DNA of 64,000 bases from Alteromonas sp. 1_MG-2023. Lineage in GTDB: Bacteria; Pseudomonadota; Gammaproteobacteria; Enterobacterales; Alteromonadaceae. The stretch covers positions 54,874 through 118,873 of the forward strand of contig NZ_JAUOQH010000014.1 of NCBI RefSeq assembly GCF_030547075.1. Direction: 5' to 3'. Under the pieces are notes generated by a model. It saw only the letters and a program-made list of their open reading frames with translations, was not told the DNA's origin and ran no database searches. This document shows positions 38,838 to 49,348 of this stretch, in pieces. Numbering within the stretch: position 1 is the first letter of the stretch; the number at the start of each line of letters is the position of its first letter. The position numbers were made by a program, and so were the translations under genes.

Positions 38838-39713
38838 CTATTTATCGTCTAACAAATGCGCGGACAGAAAATCCACCAACAAACGGATTTTCGGTACCAA
38901 GTGTCTATTCGATGGAAACAATGCCCATACCGCTTCTCGCTTGTCTCGATATGGCGATAACACTTCAATTAATTTACCCGCTGCTAATGAGTCGCGCACG
39001 TAAAACCCTGGCAATTGTACTAAACCCAGCCCCGCTAATGCGGCATGATGCAACGCATTGCCGCTGTTGTACTTCACACGCCCTTTTACCCGGACTGTTT
39101 GCACTTGCCCATTATAATGAAAACGCCAATGTGGCTGCGATCCTACTAAGCACTGATGTTCGCTGAGCATATCGGTACTTTCAAGTGCTGGGTAGGCATT
39201 CAAGTATTCGGGGCTAGCGCATACATATAGCTGCCGGGTAGCTAGCTTTTTGGCTACCATGGTCGAGTCTTCTAAATTGCCAATGCGAATAGCAAGGTCG
39301 AAGCCCTCGTCGATAATATCCATGGTGTCGTTGGTAAATCGGCACTCTACTTCTATGCCTTCATACTTTTTCAAAAACTGGTTAATCAGCGGTGCAATAA
39401 AGGCCTCGCCAAAGGCGACTGGCACAGTGAGCTTAATAAGGCCTTGTGGCACTTTTTGAAGTTGGCTCACGTTCAGTTCAGCTTCTTCTAAAGCTTTCAG
39501 TGCGGGTTGGCATTGCTCAAAATAAACATACCCTGCTTGAGTAAGTGACACGCTTCGGGTGGTACGGTTGAACAACTTAACCCCTAAACGCTTTTCCACG
39601 TTGGCGACTTTTCTACTTATTTGTGCGCCAGATGTGTCTAACTTGGTCGCCGCGGCGGTGAAACTGCCGGTACTGGCCACTGCACAAAATTCTACAACCC
39701 CTTCCCATGTCAT
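38838..39713 (-). CDS. LysR-family transcriptional regulator
   Basis: 291 residues: winged helix-turn-helix (FCAVASTGSFTAAATKLDTSGAQISRKVANVEKRLGVKLFNR) and a periplasmic-binding-protein-like effector domain (about 90-290). It is divergent from the glutathione-dependent formaldehyde dehydrogenase across 242 bp, the classical layout for a LysR gene and its target, so it may respond to formaldehyde, S-hydroxymethylglutathione or an unrelated co-inducer. The AT-rich gap contains candidate operators but none I can identify with confidence. Confidence 0.93.
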   Translation of the reverse strand: MTWEGVVEFCAVASTGSFTAAATKLDTSGAQISRKVANVEKRLGVKLFNRTTRSVSLTQAGYVYFEQCQPALKALEEAELNVSQLQKVPQGLIKLTVPVAFGEAFIAPLINQFLKKYEGIEVECRFTNDTMDIIDEGFDLAIRIGNLEDSTMVAKKLATRQLYVCASPEYLNAYPALESTDMLSEHQCLVGSQPHWRFHYNGQVQTVRVKGRVKYNSGNALHHAALAGLGLVQLPGFYVRDSLAAGKLIEVLSPYRDKREAVWALFPSNRHLVPKIRLLVDFLSAHLLDDK

Positions 39714-39946
39714 GGCGTTTACCTTTGTTGAACCTCGTTTTTCTAGTACGACGCCATGCTTAGTAATAGTTATTAAAAAGGCGCCATTTAGCTAGCCATT
39801 AAACATCAACACATTATTACACACAAGTAATAATGAATTACCAAATCTGTATTTATAAAAACATACCTCAGGTCTATAATCTGTTCCATATCGTAGACAT
39901 TACAGGTAGCGGCATCGTGCTGTTTACCCACGTTGTATTATATTAG

Positions 39947-41104
<1,158 letters not shown>

Positions 41105-41150
41105 AACAGCGAAGAGAACGCGCGTTAACAAAAATATGTGTGGAAGATAA

Positions 41151-41187
41151 AAAAAGGCCCGTGATGAATAGCATCGAGGGCCTTTTT
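41151..41187 (+). terminator. Terminator after the formaldehyde dehydrogenase gene
   Basis: AAAAAGGCCC arm with GGGCCTTTTT arm enclosing a 17-nt loop, flanked by As and Ts, so it can act in both directions. Confidence 0.82.
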
Positions 41188-41242
41188 ATAATTAATAATC
41201 AGTTCAAAAAAAGCGCTCTTAATTCCTTGATAGATTTCGTTT

Positions 41243-41350
41243 TACTATCAGAGGGCTTTTATATCAGGGCACTTTTATACTAGGGCACTTCTATATCAGG
41301 CGCTGTTTTTCTACCAGAAGGCTTTTTCTACAATACGCTCTTCTATCACC
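41243..41350. repeat. Degenerate short tandem repeat array (about 16-19 bp unit)
   Basis: Six imperfect units related to ATATCAGGGCACTTTT follow each other: TATCAGAGGGCTTTT, ATATCAGGGCACTTTT, ATACTAGGGCACTTCT, ATATCAGGCGCTGTTTTT, CTACCAGAAGGCTTTTTCT and a last diverged copy. The array lies between the dehydrogenase terminator and the 3' end of the PEP-CTERM-like gene. Confidence 0.6.
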
Positions 41351-41381
41351 GCACGTTCAAACAGGTCAAACTGGCCTATTA

Positions 41382-42068
41382 TTATTTGCTTTTTACCTTT
41401 CTTCTCAACACTAGACAACCTGCTACGAAGGCCATCAATACACCTGTAGTAGGCTCAGAAACTGACACTGCAGACGTTAGCGCCAAAGTAGGTGTGGTAG
41501 AAGTAGTTGTAAACGCTGATGCTAGGGTTAACACTGCGGGAGCGCTGGTAACCGTAAGTGCGTCAACTAAGTTACCCACGGTGCCACTAGTGATAGTGGT
41601 GAACCTAAACTCAGTGGTATCAGATAAAGCAACAAAGCTCGTTTCAAATACACTCCACGTCTTAACGGTATGGTCATCAATAATTTGACTAAATACGGTA
41701 TCGTTGCTTCCATCTATCACTTCAAATAGAAAGCTCTCATTATTCTTGCTTCTCGCCGCATACGCGAAAGAAACATCATACACATCACCCTGCGTAGTCG
41801 TTATCGACTGAAAAATAGAGTAAGCGCCATTAACCCCATGAGCATTTAGCTCGATATATTGGTCACCATCATATGCTGCGAACTTCTTAAAGTTGTCCCA
41901 AAGTTCCATGTTAGTGCCATCCCAACCTGAAACTGTGCCTGCTGAAAAGGCCTTGTAGCTATTGGCGCGAATATTGTTATCTTCGAAACTACCGTTAACT
42001 ATTAAACTTGCTTGGGTAACGCCGCTTACTAAAAGTAGTGCCAGCGCGAAAAATTTTGATTTAAGCAT
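41382..42068 (-). CDS. PEP-CTERM-type exported protein with choice-of-anchor domain
   Basis: 228 residues from the ATG at 42068, which has GAGGA in place (upstream TTG and ATG codons are poorly spaced). Signal peptide ends near TQA; the mature protein starts SLIVNGSFEDNNI, the GSFE/DUF642-like choice-of-anchor pattern, then a beta-sandwich domain. A Thr/Ser/Ala linker precedes the C-terminal SEPTTG, a hydrophobic helix and RRKVKSK. That is the tripartite PEP-CTERM layout with S in place of the usual V-P-E-P start, as processed by an exosortase. PrsR/PrsK at 3.3-6.8 kb are the family's regulators. Confidence 0.8.
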   Translation of the reverse strand: MLKSKFFALALLLVSGVTQASLIVNGSFEDNNIRANSYKAFSAGTVSGWDGTNMELWDNFKKFAAYDGDQYIELNAHGVNGAYSIFQSITTTQGDVYDVSFAYAARSKNNESFLFEVIDGSNDTVFSQIIDDHTVKTWSVFETSFVALSDTTEFRFTTITSGTVGNLVDALTVTSAPAVLTLASAFTTTSTTPTLALTSAVSVSEPTTGVLMAFVAGCLVLRRKVKSK

Positions 42069-42293
42069 GTACATCGTCCTCAAGCTTAGAAATCACTGTG
42101 AATGTGTGATGAGGAGTATATTGTATAATTGGCTGTTTGATTATTAGCCTTTTGAGGGATTTTTAATCATGTGTTTTACGTAAGTTTAAGCGCATATAAA
42201 CCGACTAGACATTTGAATTAATCTGTCATTTAGCGCAATCTTTACTTTAGCACTATTCCACTTGTAGCTTTTTTATTTATTAATGTGAACATT

Positions 42294-42947
42294 ATGAAAT
42301 ATAACCTTATACGTACCCTCTCTGCACTCGCTGTTATAACCATGCAGCTATCTACTATAAATTCGGCATGGGCGCTAAATGCATCAGCGGTAAAAGGCGC
42401 CAGTACAAGTGCAAGTGCGAAGACAGCGGAAAATGCTGAAGATGTAACACTTGCAACACTCACCAATTACCAAGTGAACAGCCAAAGCATGGTGAGTTCC
42501 GGTCTCCCTGCTGCTGAACATTTTCAACTATTGAAAGACGATGGTGTAACCATGGTTATTGATTTGATACCCGGCGATCGGTTACCAGAGCAACAAATTG
42601 TAGAGGCCCTATCGCTCAACTACCACAACATTCAAGTTGAATGGGAGCAACCTACCCTTGCTAATTTCAAGCAATATACGGGCTTCATGAACCAGGCGAA
42701 TATAGATGATGACAAAGTACTTACTCACTGTAAGTTAAATTGGCGTGGTGCTGTATTCACCTATTTGTATCGCATTACCGCATTAGGTGAATCAGAACTA
42801 TCGGCAAAAAAAGACCTTCTTGCTATTTGGCAGCCTAACCAAACTTGGTTTGCGTTCATGAATATGGTTATCGCTGACTTCAATGAGGGTAATAACACAC
42901 ACGTTGCCACTACCGTCACTCCACAAATAGAGCCTGTCCCTCAATAA
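42294..42947 (+). CDS. Periplasmic tyrosine-phosphatase-fold protein with degenerate active loop
   Basis: 217 residues with an N-terminal signal peptide (to about SAWA). Central segment MVSSGLPAAEHFQLLKDDGVTMVIDLIPGD resembles the phosphatase fold family seen in beta-lactamase-hybrid phosphatases. The loop reads HCKLNWRGAVFTYLYR: the expected phosphatase motif is Cys-X5-Arg, here only four residues separate Cys and Arg. Either the family has an atypical loop or the protein is not a phosphatase. Substrate unknown. Start at 42294 with an alternative GTG at 42285. Confidence 0.62.
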   Translation: MKYNLIRTLSALAVITMQLSTINSAWALNASAVKGASTSASAKTAENAEDVTLATLTNYQVNSQSMVSSGLPAAEHFQLLKDDGVTMVIDLIPGDRLPEQQIVEALSLNYHNIQVEWEQPTLANFKQYTGFMNQANIDDDKVLTHCKLNWRGAVFTYLYRITALGESELSAKKDLLAIWQPNQTWFAFMNMVIADFNEGNNTHVATTVTPQIEPVPQ

Positions 42948-43149
42948 CCCGTCTATTTATTGTACTTTTATTCAGTCTTTTTAAGAGCGTAATAATCCGC
43001 TTAGTCATATAGCGGCCTAATAGCTTGTTGCTTGTTGCTTAGCACATTAAATGCCTAGTTCTTCAAGTACTCTGCGCTTTGGCCGCCTAGCTAAATCGTT
43101 TTTTCTCGAGCACTCTTTTACTCTTTTACTCATCTACTCACTTTTGCAT

Positions 43150-43191
43150 TTGACACATACGAAAAAACATATACGATATGCAACATATATG
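43150..43191 (+). promoter_or_regulatory. arsR promoter with overlapping palindromic operator
   Basis: A -35 TTGACA at 43150-43155 is followed 16 bp later by a -10 TACGAT (43172-43177). The -10 lies inside the palindrome CATAT-ACG-ATATG (43168-43180), with a related CATATATG at 43184-43191 near the expected start of transcription. Placement suits repression by ArsR, displaced by arsenite. Confidence 0.65.
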
Positions 43192-43214
43192 ATTTAACGT
43201 ATTTGAGATAAGTG

Positions 43215-43568
43215 ATGACTTCAGTAGCATCTTCAACATGTGTATCGCTTTCACCGCTTTCATTATTTAAATGTTTAGCGGAAGAAACTCGGCTAAAAAC
43301 CTTGTTAATGCTTTGTGTAAAAGACGAGCTTTGCGTGTGCGATCTCACCGAAGCCCTTAACCTTAGCCAACCTAAAATTTCTCGTCATCTGGCCGATTTA
43401 CGCAAGTGCGAATTAGTGGCTGACGAGCGTCGTGGCAAATGGGTTTATTACCGTTTAAATCCTAGCCTTCCAGCATGGGCAAAAGAGGTTATTCATTTAT
43501 CTGCCACCAACAATGCTGATTACATCGAAGGCGCACTGAACAATCTCAAATGTGACGCGGGCTGTTAA
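43215..43568 (+). CDS. arsR: Arsenic-responsive repressor ArsR
   Basis: ArsR/SmtB winged-helix repressor of 117 residues. Arsenite-binding cysteines are in ELCVCDLTEAL (CxC at the DNA-binding helix), followed by the recognition helix SQPKISRHLADLRKC and the wing RRGKWVYYRLNP. A second Cys pair sits at the C-terminus (CDAGC). It starts arsR-arsC-arsH-acr3. Confidence 0.93.
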   Translation: MTSVASSTCVSLSPLSLFKCLAEETRLKTLLMLCVKDELCVCDLTEALNLSQPKISRHLADLRKCELVADERRGKWVYYRLNPSLPAWAKEVIHLSATNNADYIEGALNNLKCDAGC

Positions 43569-43621
43569 ACACCCTTCTTATTTTATTCAATTATGTGACG
43601 TAAACCACCAGGATTTTTGTA

Positions 43622-44092
43622 ATGAAATTATTGTATATCTGTACGCACAACCGTTGCCGTAGCATCCTTTGCGAAGCCATTACTAATGCTTCAAGCCGTT
43701 TATCGTTAGAAGCGCGCAGCGCGGGAAGCCAACCTGTGGGTGAAGTACATCCTTTGTCAGTAAAGTACCTTGCCGAGCGAGGCTATAGTACTGACGGTCT
43801 TAAAAGCCAATCTTGGGATGATTTTGAAGATTACCAACCAGATATCGTTATCACCGTTTGTGATTCAGCGGCCGGTGAAGCCTGCCCTGTGTACTTCGGC
43901 AATTCGCTAAAACTGCACTGGGGTCTTGAAGATCCGTCAAAAATAGAAGGCAGCGATGAAGAGAAAGCGCAGGCGTTCTACAACACCATCGATATTATCG
44001 AAAAACGTGTTGCCGTTCTTGCCGATATTGTTTCTCGTAAACTTCCAATCGAAGATGTTAAAAAAGCATTGCAAGAAAAGGGAGCACAATAA
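43622..44092 (+). CDS. arsC: Arsenate reductase, low-molecular-weight phosphatase type
   Basis: 156 residues reducing arsenate to arsenite. The phosphatase loop CTHNRCRS (Cys-X5-Arg-Ser) is at residues 7-14, with acidic DPS near 100 (GLEDPSK). Redox cysteines at [10 protein letters not shown] suggest the thioredoxin-coupled or glutaredoxin-coupled subtype. It follows arsR by 53 bp and its stop overlaps the arsH start by one base (TAATG). Confidence 0.92.
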   Translation: MKLLYICTHNRCRSILCEAITNASSRLSLEARSAGSQPVGEVHPLSVKYLAERGYSTDGLKSQSWDDFEDYQPDIVITVCDSAAGEACPVYFGNSLKLHWGLEDPSKIEGSDEEKAQAFYNTIDIIEKRVAVLADIVSRKLPIEDVKKALQEKGAQ

Positions 44093-44811
44093 TGTCAGCA
44101 CAAAGTTCTCCCTCAAGTAACTTAGCTACAAGCGTTGCGCCTGCGCCAACAGCAGGCGACTTCGCTAAAACATATTCTGAGCACAAACCGCGCATCTTGT
44201 TGCTTTACGGATCGTTAAGGGAGCGCTCTTTTAGTCGACTCGTGATTGAAGAAAGCGCCCGATTACTTGAATACTATGGTTGTGAAGCCAAAATTTTCGA
44301 CCCAACAGGCTTACCTCAACCGGATACCGAAGATGAAAATCATCCAAAAGTAAAAGAGCTTCGTGAATTAATGATGTGGTCTGAAGGGCAAATTTGGTGC
44401 TCACCTGAACGTCACGGCAGTATGACAGGCATTATCAAAAGCATTATCGATTGGGTGCCATTAAGTATTGGCGCGGTTCGCCCAACCCAAGGAAAAACCC
44501 TTGCGGTAATGCAAGTAAGCGGGGGCTCACAGTCATTCAATGCAGTGAACCAAATGCGAGTGCTCGGTCGCTGGATGCGCATGCTGACTATTCCAAACCA
44601 GTCGTCGGTGGCAAAAGCCTTTCTAGAATTTGATGACGATGGTCGTATGAAGCCGTCTTCTTACTACAACCGCATTGTTGATGTTGTGGAAGAATTGGTG
44701 AAATTCACCCTGCTGACTCGCGACAACAAAGATCACCTTGTTAATCGCTACTCTGAGCGTGTTGAAAGCGCAGAGGAATTAAGCAAACGAGTTAACCAGA
44801 AAACGATTTAA
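44092..44811 (+). CDS. arsH: Arsenical resistance protein ArsH (NADPH-dependent FMN reductase)
   Basis: 239-residue flavodoxin-like protein. The phosphate-binding loop [16 protein letters not shown] and the FMN site ([19 protein letters not shown]) are characteristic; ArsH oxidises or reduces organoarsenicals, for example methylarsenite to the less toxic methylarsenate, in some bacteria. A GSLR(E/K)RS loop distinguishes ArsH from other flavin reductases. Tightly coupled to arsC. Confidence 0.93.
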   Translation: MSAQSSPSSNLATSVAPAPTAGDFAKTYSEHKPRILLLYGSLRERSFSRLVIEESARLLEYYGCEAKIFDPTGLPQPDTEDENHPKVKELRELMMWSEGQIWCSPERHGSMTGIIKSIIDWVPLSIGAVRPTQGKTLAVMQVSGGSQSFNAVNQMRVLGRWMRMLTIPNQSSVAKAFLEFDDDGRMKPSSYYNRIVDVVEELVKFTLLTRDNKDHLVNRYSERVESAEELSKRVNQKTI

Positions 44812-44938
44812 TTCTACTTTTGCAAACATTGTGGACAAGTATTCTGATGAGCACTCAGGCAAGCATGCCGTGAACCCTTGTAATGCTAACCCGCAATGTT
44901 AACCCGAACGATGTTTACGTAATTAAGGACACTGTCTC

Positions 44939-45952
44939 ATGGGATTTTTTGAACGATACCTCTCGGTATGGGTAGGGCTTTGTATTATAGCAGGTGTAGC
45001 CGTTGGGAGCCTTTTCCCCGACTTTTTTGCGCTTGTTGCAAGCCTTGAGTACGCCCACGTAAATTTAGTAATCGCGGTACTGATTTGGCTCATGATTTAC
45101 CCCATGATGATTCAAATCGATTTTTCCTCTATTAAAGATGTGGGAAAAAAACCGAAAGGCTTAGTGCTCACATTGGTAGTAAACTGGCTTATCAAGCCTT
45201 TCACTATGGCGTTGCTTGGCTGGTTGTTCTTTAAAGGTATTTTTGCCGACTGGGTAGACCCACAAACAGCCACAGAATACATCGCAGGTATGATCTTACT
45301 TGGTGTAGCGCCCTGTACTGCCATGGTATTTGTATGGAGCCATTTAACTAAGGGCGATGCAAACTACACCTTGGTGCAAGTATCCATCAACGATTTAATC
45401 ATGGTCATCTTGTTTGCCCCTATTACTGCGATGTTGCTGGGTGTTACCGATATCACAGTGCCGTGGAATACCTTAATTCTTTCCGTTGTACTTTATGTGG
45501 TACTGCCATTAATTGCAGGGGTGGTTACCCGTAAGAAGATTGAGAACAAGGGCGAGCAAGCTGTTACGGCTATTATTGAGCGCTTTAAACCATTCTCGAT
45601 ACTTGGGCTGTTAATTACCATTATATTGTTGTTTGGCTTTCAAGCAGAAACGATTTTAGCCCAACCTCAAGACATCGTACTTATCGCGATCCCGCTTCTT
45701 ATTCAAACCTACGGAATTTTTGCGATAGCGTATTTTGCGGCGAAAAAAATGAAGCTACCACACAATGTTGCCGCGCCTGCTTGTATGATTGGTACGTCTA
45801 ACTTTTTCGAACTGGCCGTGGCTGTCGCCATTTCATTATTCGGCTTACACAGTGGTGCTGCATTAGCGACCGTAGTTGGTGTATTAGTTGAAGTGCCTGT
45901 GATGTTATCGTTGGTGTGGTTTGCTAATAGAACTCGTCATTGGTTTGACTAA
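44939..45952 (+). CDS. acr3: ACR3-family arsenite efflux transporter
   Basis: 337-residue inner-membrane carrier with about ten helices, exporting arsenite. The motif [26 protein letters not shown] contains the conserved Cys and FVWS block of ACR3; further [18 protein letters not shown]. It is preceded by a 127-bp gap after arsH and is likely transcribed with it. Its stop region is repeated downstream. Confidence 0.95.
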   Translation: MGFFERYLSVWVGLCIIAGVAVGSLFPDFFALVASLEYAHVNLVIAVLIWLMIYPMMIQIDFSSIKDVGKKPKGLVLTLVVNWLIKPFTMALLGWLFFKGIFADWVDPQTATEYIAGMILLGVAPCTAMVFVWSHLTKGDANYTLVQVSINDLIMVILFAPITAMLLGVTDITVPWNTLILSVVLYVVLPLIAGVVTRKKIENKGEQAVTAIIERFKPFSILGLLITIILLFGFQAETILAQPQDIVLIAIPLLIQTYGIFAIAYFAAKKMKLPHNVAAPACMIGTSNFFELAVAVAISLFGLHSGAALATVVGVLVEVPVMLSLVWFANRTRHWFD

Positions 45953-46024
45953 GCTATAGGTTGAACTAAGCGATTGGTTTAAATGCCATGTTGACTATAA
46001 TAGCCATTGGTTGAAATAAGCCAT
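45940..46024 (+). repeat. Degenerate tandem repeat spanning the acr3 stop codon
   Basis: Five consecutive units of about 16-19 bp related to TGGTTTGACTAAGCTAT, the first containing the acr3 stop codon (45950-45952): then GGTTGAACTAAGCGAT, TGGTTTAAATGCCATG, TTGACTATAATAGCCAT and TGGTTGAAATAAGCCAT. Confidence 0.6.
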
Positions 46025-46085
46025 AAGCAGTTTAGTTCAGTAAACAGCAATGTTTTATAAACATGCCAATAAGCAGTCAAACAGA

Positions 46086-46115
46086 CTAAAAAAGGAGCTC
46101 ATCTGAGCTCCTTTT
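46086..46115. terminator. Terminator after acr3
   Basis: Near-perfect hairpin AAAAAGGAGCTCA and TGAGCTCCTTTTT with a 2-nt loop. Flanked by As and Ts, suits the ars operon and the opposing CheY-like gene. Confidence 0.88.
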
Positions 46116-46144
46116 TGATCATTTGTAGCTAAATTTTTTACCCA

Positions 46145-46212
46145 CTATGCCGAATATGCGTGCTATGCCTTATAAACGGCTCCGCTATATATACGGCTCC
46201 GCTATGCCGCTA
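46145..46212. repeat. Small direct repeats ACGGCTCCGCTAT
   Basis: ACGGCTCCGCTAT occurs at 46176-46188 and again at 46193-46205 with a 17-bp period, embedded in further weak copies (TATGCCGAATATGCG, TGCTATGCC). Lies in the gap before the receiver gene. Confidence 0.5.
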
Positions 46213-46226
46213 ATCGACGTAGCTTC

Positions 46227-46613
46227 TTAGCAAGCAACGGTCTCTGGCAGAATAAATCCATAGCGTTTCAATGTTGTCTCTAAAGGCAAACGCTTCAATG
46301 GCTTTTCAATGAACGCGAGCGCGCCTAATTCCATCACACGATTTTGCATCACAGGTTGAATGTCGCCTGAAATCACCACCACGAACACCTCCACTTTTCT
46401 ACGCTTTATTTCTTCTAGCACCCCTATCCCATCAAGAATAGGCATGGTCAAATCTAGCAGAACCAAATCGATACGATGATGCCCCAATATTTCTAGCGCA
46501 TCCACACCATTAGAGGCTTCATATATTTCGCTCGCTAATCCTTCAGGTAAATTACGGCGCGCCATTTTCCTTGCTAGCGCCGAATCGTCACAAATCAGAA
46601 TGTTAAAGCTCAT
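46227..46613 (-). CDS. Single-domain response regulator (CheY-like receiver)
   Basis: 128-residue receiver: acidic pair DD at 9-10, phospho-acceptor in LVLLDLTMPILDG, switch Ser/Thr in VVISGDIQ, and Lys in FIEKPL. No output domain and no kinase next to it. It lies alone between the ars operon and aceK, so partner and output are unknown. Confidence 0.88.
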   Translation of the reverse strand: MSFNILICDDSALARKMARRNLPEGLASEIYEASNGVDALEILGHHRIDLVLLDLTMPILDGIGVLEEIKRRKVEVFVVVISGDIQPVMQNRVMELGALAFIEKPLKRLPLETTLKRYGFILPETVAC

Positions 46614-46866
46614 GGTCTACTCTTAGTAATCTACAAGTACATCTATCACCATTCGCAATTGGTAACAAAGGTCAAATTGTTGAAAATGTGAATAAGGAAA
46701 GTAAGTTAAAGACTATATTAAACTAAAGTATAAAAATACACTTTTAGTCTACTTTTCCAGTAGCTTATCGTAAACATTTGTTACTTTAGTTACATATATG
46801 CAGCCCAAATTAAAAACTAAGAACACGGCGGCACACCGAAATTCACTTATTGTTAAAGGCTAAATT

Positions 46867-48597
46867 ATGCTGGATGTCACCCTTTCTAAGAAAGTCGCTT
46901 ATCAAGTTCTTTCTCATTTTGATAAGAGCTACCGCTGGTTCACTCGTATAACCCGAGGTGCCCAATCACGGTTTGAACAAGGCCAATGGAAAGACATACA
47001 ACTGGCATCAAAAGAGCGCATCACTATTTATGAACAAAGCCTTTCCGATGCCGTTGCCGATGTTTATCACCTTACAGAAGTGCATAAGAAAAACGATGAA
47101 TTTTGGCAAGACTTGAAAAAGACCTTCGCGCGGCAACTCGAAGGCCACCCGCAATTTGAACTCGCCGAAACCTTTTATAATTCTGTGATCGGACGCTTGT
47201 TTAAGCACCGTAAGATAGATGACAGCATGATGTTTGTGTTGCCAAGTCGCTGTTTTCTTCCCGGCCAAGATAGAAATAAAGTGGTTCATAGTTTCGATAC
47301 CACCACAACAGTGCGTGAAATGTATGAATCCATTTTTAAAATTTATCGCTATGGCATTCCTTTCGAAGACTACGAACGTGATATGCAAAACTTAGAAGAA
47401 GCTCTTAGAAAGCGCTTATCTACAAAGCAACTGGCCAATGTGCATACCGTCGAGCTTTTGAAACCCACATTCTTTAGGGGAAAATCGGCATATCTGATTG
47501 GCAGAATTTGCATGCCAGACGAAACCTTGCCGTTTGTTATTTCTTTGCAACGTAGTGATGAGCATATGCTTTTCGTGGATGCCCTACTCACAGACAGAAG
47601 CGACTTAAGCGTGATTTTCGGTTTTGCCCGAAGTTACTTTATGGCAGATACGCAAAACCCCGCCGAAGTCGCTGCATTCTTACAAGAACTACTGCCCAAC
47701 AAAAAGCACTTCGAACTTTATATGGCCCTTGGGCACTACAAACATGGGAAGACGGTATTTTACCGCAATTTCCTCGAACATATGGATACCACTGACGATA
47801 GGTTCGAGGCAGCGCCTGGCATAAGAGGCTTGGTGATGATGGTTTTCCATCTGCCATCTTATGGTGTAGTGTTTAAAATTATCAAAGATGAATTTGCCGA
47901 GAGTAAAAAAGTCACCCGTGAGCATGTTAAAGACTGCTACCGGTTAGTGAAAATGTCAGATCGTGTAGGCCGAATGGCCGATACCCACGAATATATGAAC
48001 TTTCGCTTCCCGCTGTCTCGCATCGATCCTCTTTTAATAGAAGAACTTAAAGAAACCTGCGCATCTAGCCTAGAATTTACTGAAGACGAACTGGTCATCA
48101 AGCATTTATACATAGAACGTAAAATGACGCCGCTTAACTTGTACCTTCAACAAGAAGAAGATGAAGATAAAGTGCGAAGCGCGTTAAACGAACTCGGGCT
48201 TTGTATTAAGCAAATTGCTATGGCGAATATTTTCCCTGGCGACATGCTGCATAAAAACTTCGGTATTACCCGTCATGGCAGAGTTATCTTTTACGACTAT
48301 GATGAAATATGTTTAATGAACGAGCGTCATTTTAGGGCGCTACCCAAATCAGATGACCCTTACGCCATGGATATGTTGTCGGTTGGGCCAACCGATGTTT
48401 TCCCCGAGCAGTTTGAGCATTTTATTGTTGGAAAACGGAAACTTAAGGACATTTCAAAGACACTTCATGGCGACCTTATGACCCCAGAATATTGGCATGA
48501 AGTACAAAAGAAATGTGCCCGTGGGGACATTCAACATTTTACGCCATATAACGCCAATGTCCGTTTTAATAGGGGTGCTGATAGCATCTCAAAGTGA
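46867..48597 (+). CDS. aceK: Isocitrate dehydrogenase kinase/phosphatase
   Basis: Controls flux between TCA cycle and glyoxylate bypass by phosphorylating and dephosphorylating isocitrate dehydrogenase. 576 residues, AceK-sized. The ATP-binding region (FKIIKDEFAESKKVTREHVKDCYRLVK) and the conserved block NIFPGDMLHKNFGITRHGRVIFYDYDEICLM are diagnostic. In E. coli it is in aceBAK; here aceB and aceA are not adjacent. Confidence 0.97.
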   Translation: MLDVTLSKKVAYQVLSHFDKSYRWFTRITRGAQSRFEQGQWKDIQLASKERITIYEQSLSDAVADVYHLTEVHKKNDEFWQDLKKTFARQLEGHPQFELAETFYNSVIGRLFKHRKIDDSMMFVLPSRCFLPGQDRNKVVHSFDTTTTVREMYESIFKIYRYGIPFEDYERDMQNLEEALRKRLSTKQLANVHTVELLKPTFFRGKSAYLIGRICMPDETLPFVISLQRSDEHMLFVDALLTDRSDLSVIFGFARSYFMADTQNPAEVAAFLQELLPNKKHFELYMALGHYKHGKTVFYRNFLEHMDTTDDRFEAAPGIRGLVMMVFHLPSYGVVFKIIKDEFAESKKVTREHVKDCYRLVKMSDRVGRMADTHEYMNFRFPLSRIDPLLIEELKETCASSLEFTEDELVIKHLYIERKMTPLNLYLQQEEDEDKVRSALNELGLCIKQIAMANIFPGDMLHKNFGITRHGRVIFYDYDEICLMNERHFRALPKSDDPYAMDMLSVGPTDVFPEQFEHFIVGKRKLKDISKTLHGDLMTPEYWHEVQKKCARGDIQHFTPYNANVRFNRGADSISK

Positions 48598-48664
48598 TCG
48601 CAACACGATAGATTGTATGTATAAACCTTGATATTTAACTCCATTAATTAGAAGTAACAAAATC

Positions 48665-49348
48665 ATGAATGTGCTACTTGTTGAAGATGATCCCAAGGTT
48701 GCCGCTCACATTGAAAAAGGATTTATTGGTGAAGGGCACAGCTGCGTTGCAGCGCGTGATGGCGAAAGAGGCTTAGCTGAAGCCTTGTCCGATGATGTAG
48801 ATGTTATTGTACTAGATGTAATGCTTCCCTTATTAGATGGCTTTACTATCTTGGAGCGTTTACGCAATGACAACGTGCTTACCCCAGTGCTACTGCTTAG
48901 TGCGAAAAGCCAAGTAGAGGATAAAGTGCGAGGCTTACGTTCAGGCGCCAACGATTATTTAACCAAACCTTTTGCTTTTGAAGAGCTTCTTGCCCGTGTA
49001 GAAGGGTTAGCGGGAAGAGAACGCGAAAGCGGCGATAAAACGCTTATCAAAGTGGGCGATCTCACTCTTGACCTTGTGAACAGAAAGGTACAACGCGGCG
49101 ATACCGAAATAGACTTACAGTCTAAAGAGTTTCAGTTGCTAGAGTGCCTATTGCGCCATCAAGGGAAAGTCGTTACACGTAGCATGCTGCTGGAGCAAGT
49201 CTGGAATTATCACTTCGATCCACAAACCAATGTTATCGATGTGCATATTAGCCGTTTGCGTCAGAAAGTAGACAAAGCATTTAACGTCCCTCTGATTGAA
49301 ACCGTAAGAGGCACGGGATATAGAATTGCGGACCCTGTTGTGTGTTAG
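48665..49348 (+). CDS. OmpR/PhoB-family response regulator
   Basis: 227 residues: receiver (LLVEDDPKVAAHIEKGF, Asp in VIVLDVMLPLLDG, Lys in YLTKPFAFEELLAR) and a winged-helix DNA-binding domain (LLECLLRHQGKVVTRSMLLEQVWNY, DVHISRLRQKVD). It overlaps the following kinase gene by 7 bp, so the pair is coupled. Resembles the heavy-metal/QseB-type subgroup. Confidence 0.94.
   Translation: MNVLLVEDDPKVAAHIEKGFIGEGHSCVAARDGERGLAEALSDDVDVIVLDVMLPLLDGFTILERLRNDNVLTPVLLLSAKSQVEDKVRGLRSGANDYLTKPFAFEELLARVEGLAGRERESGDKTLIKVGDLTLDLVNRKVQRGDTEIDLQSKEFQLLECLLRHQGKVVTRSMLLEQVWNYHFDPQTNVIDVHISRLRQKVDKAFNVPLIETVRGTGYRIADPVVC

Noticed and set aside
38648..39166. 172-residue plus-strand frame between thrL and the LysR gene
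   Set aside because: It overlaps the 3' third of the LysR gene in antisense and has no family features; a shadow frame.
41969..42293. Possible sigma-54 promoter before the PEP-CTERM-type gene
   Set aside because: No GG-N10-GC pattern at suitable spacing; the link to PrsR rests on family knowledge only.
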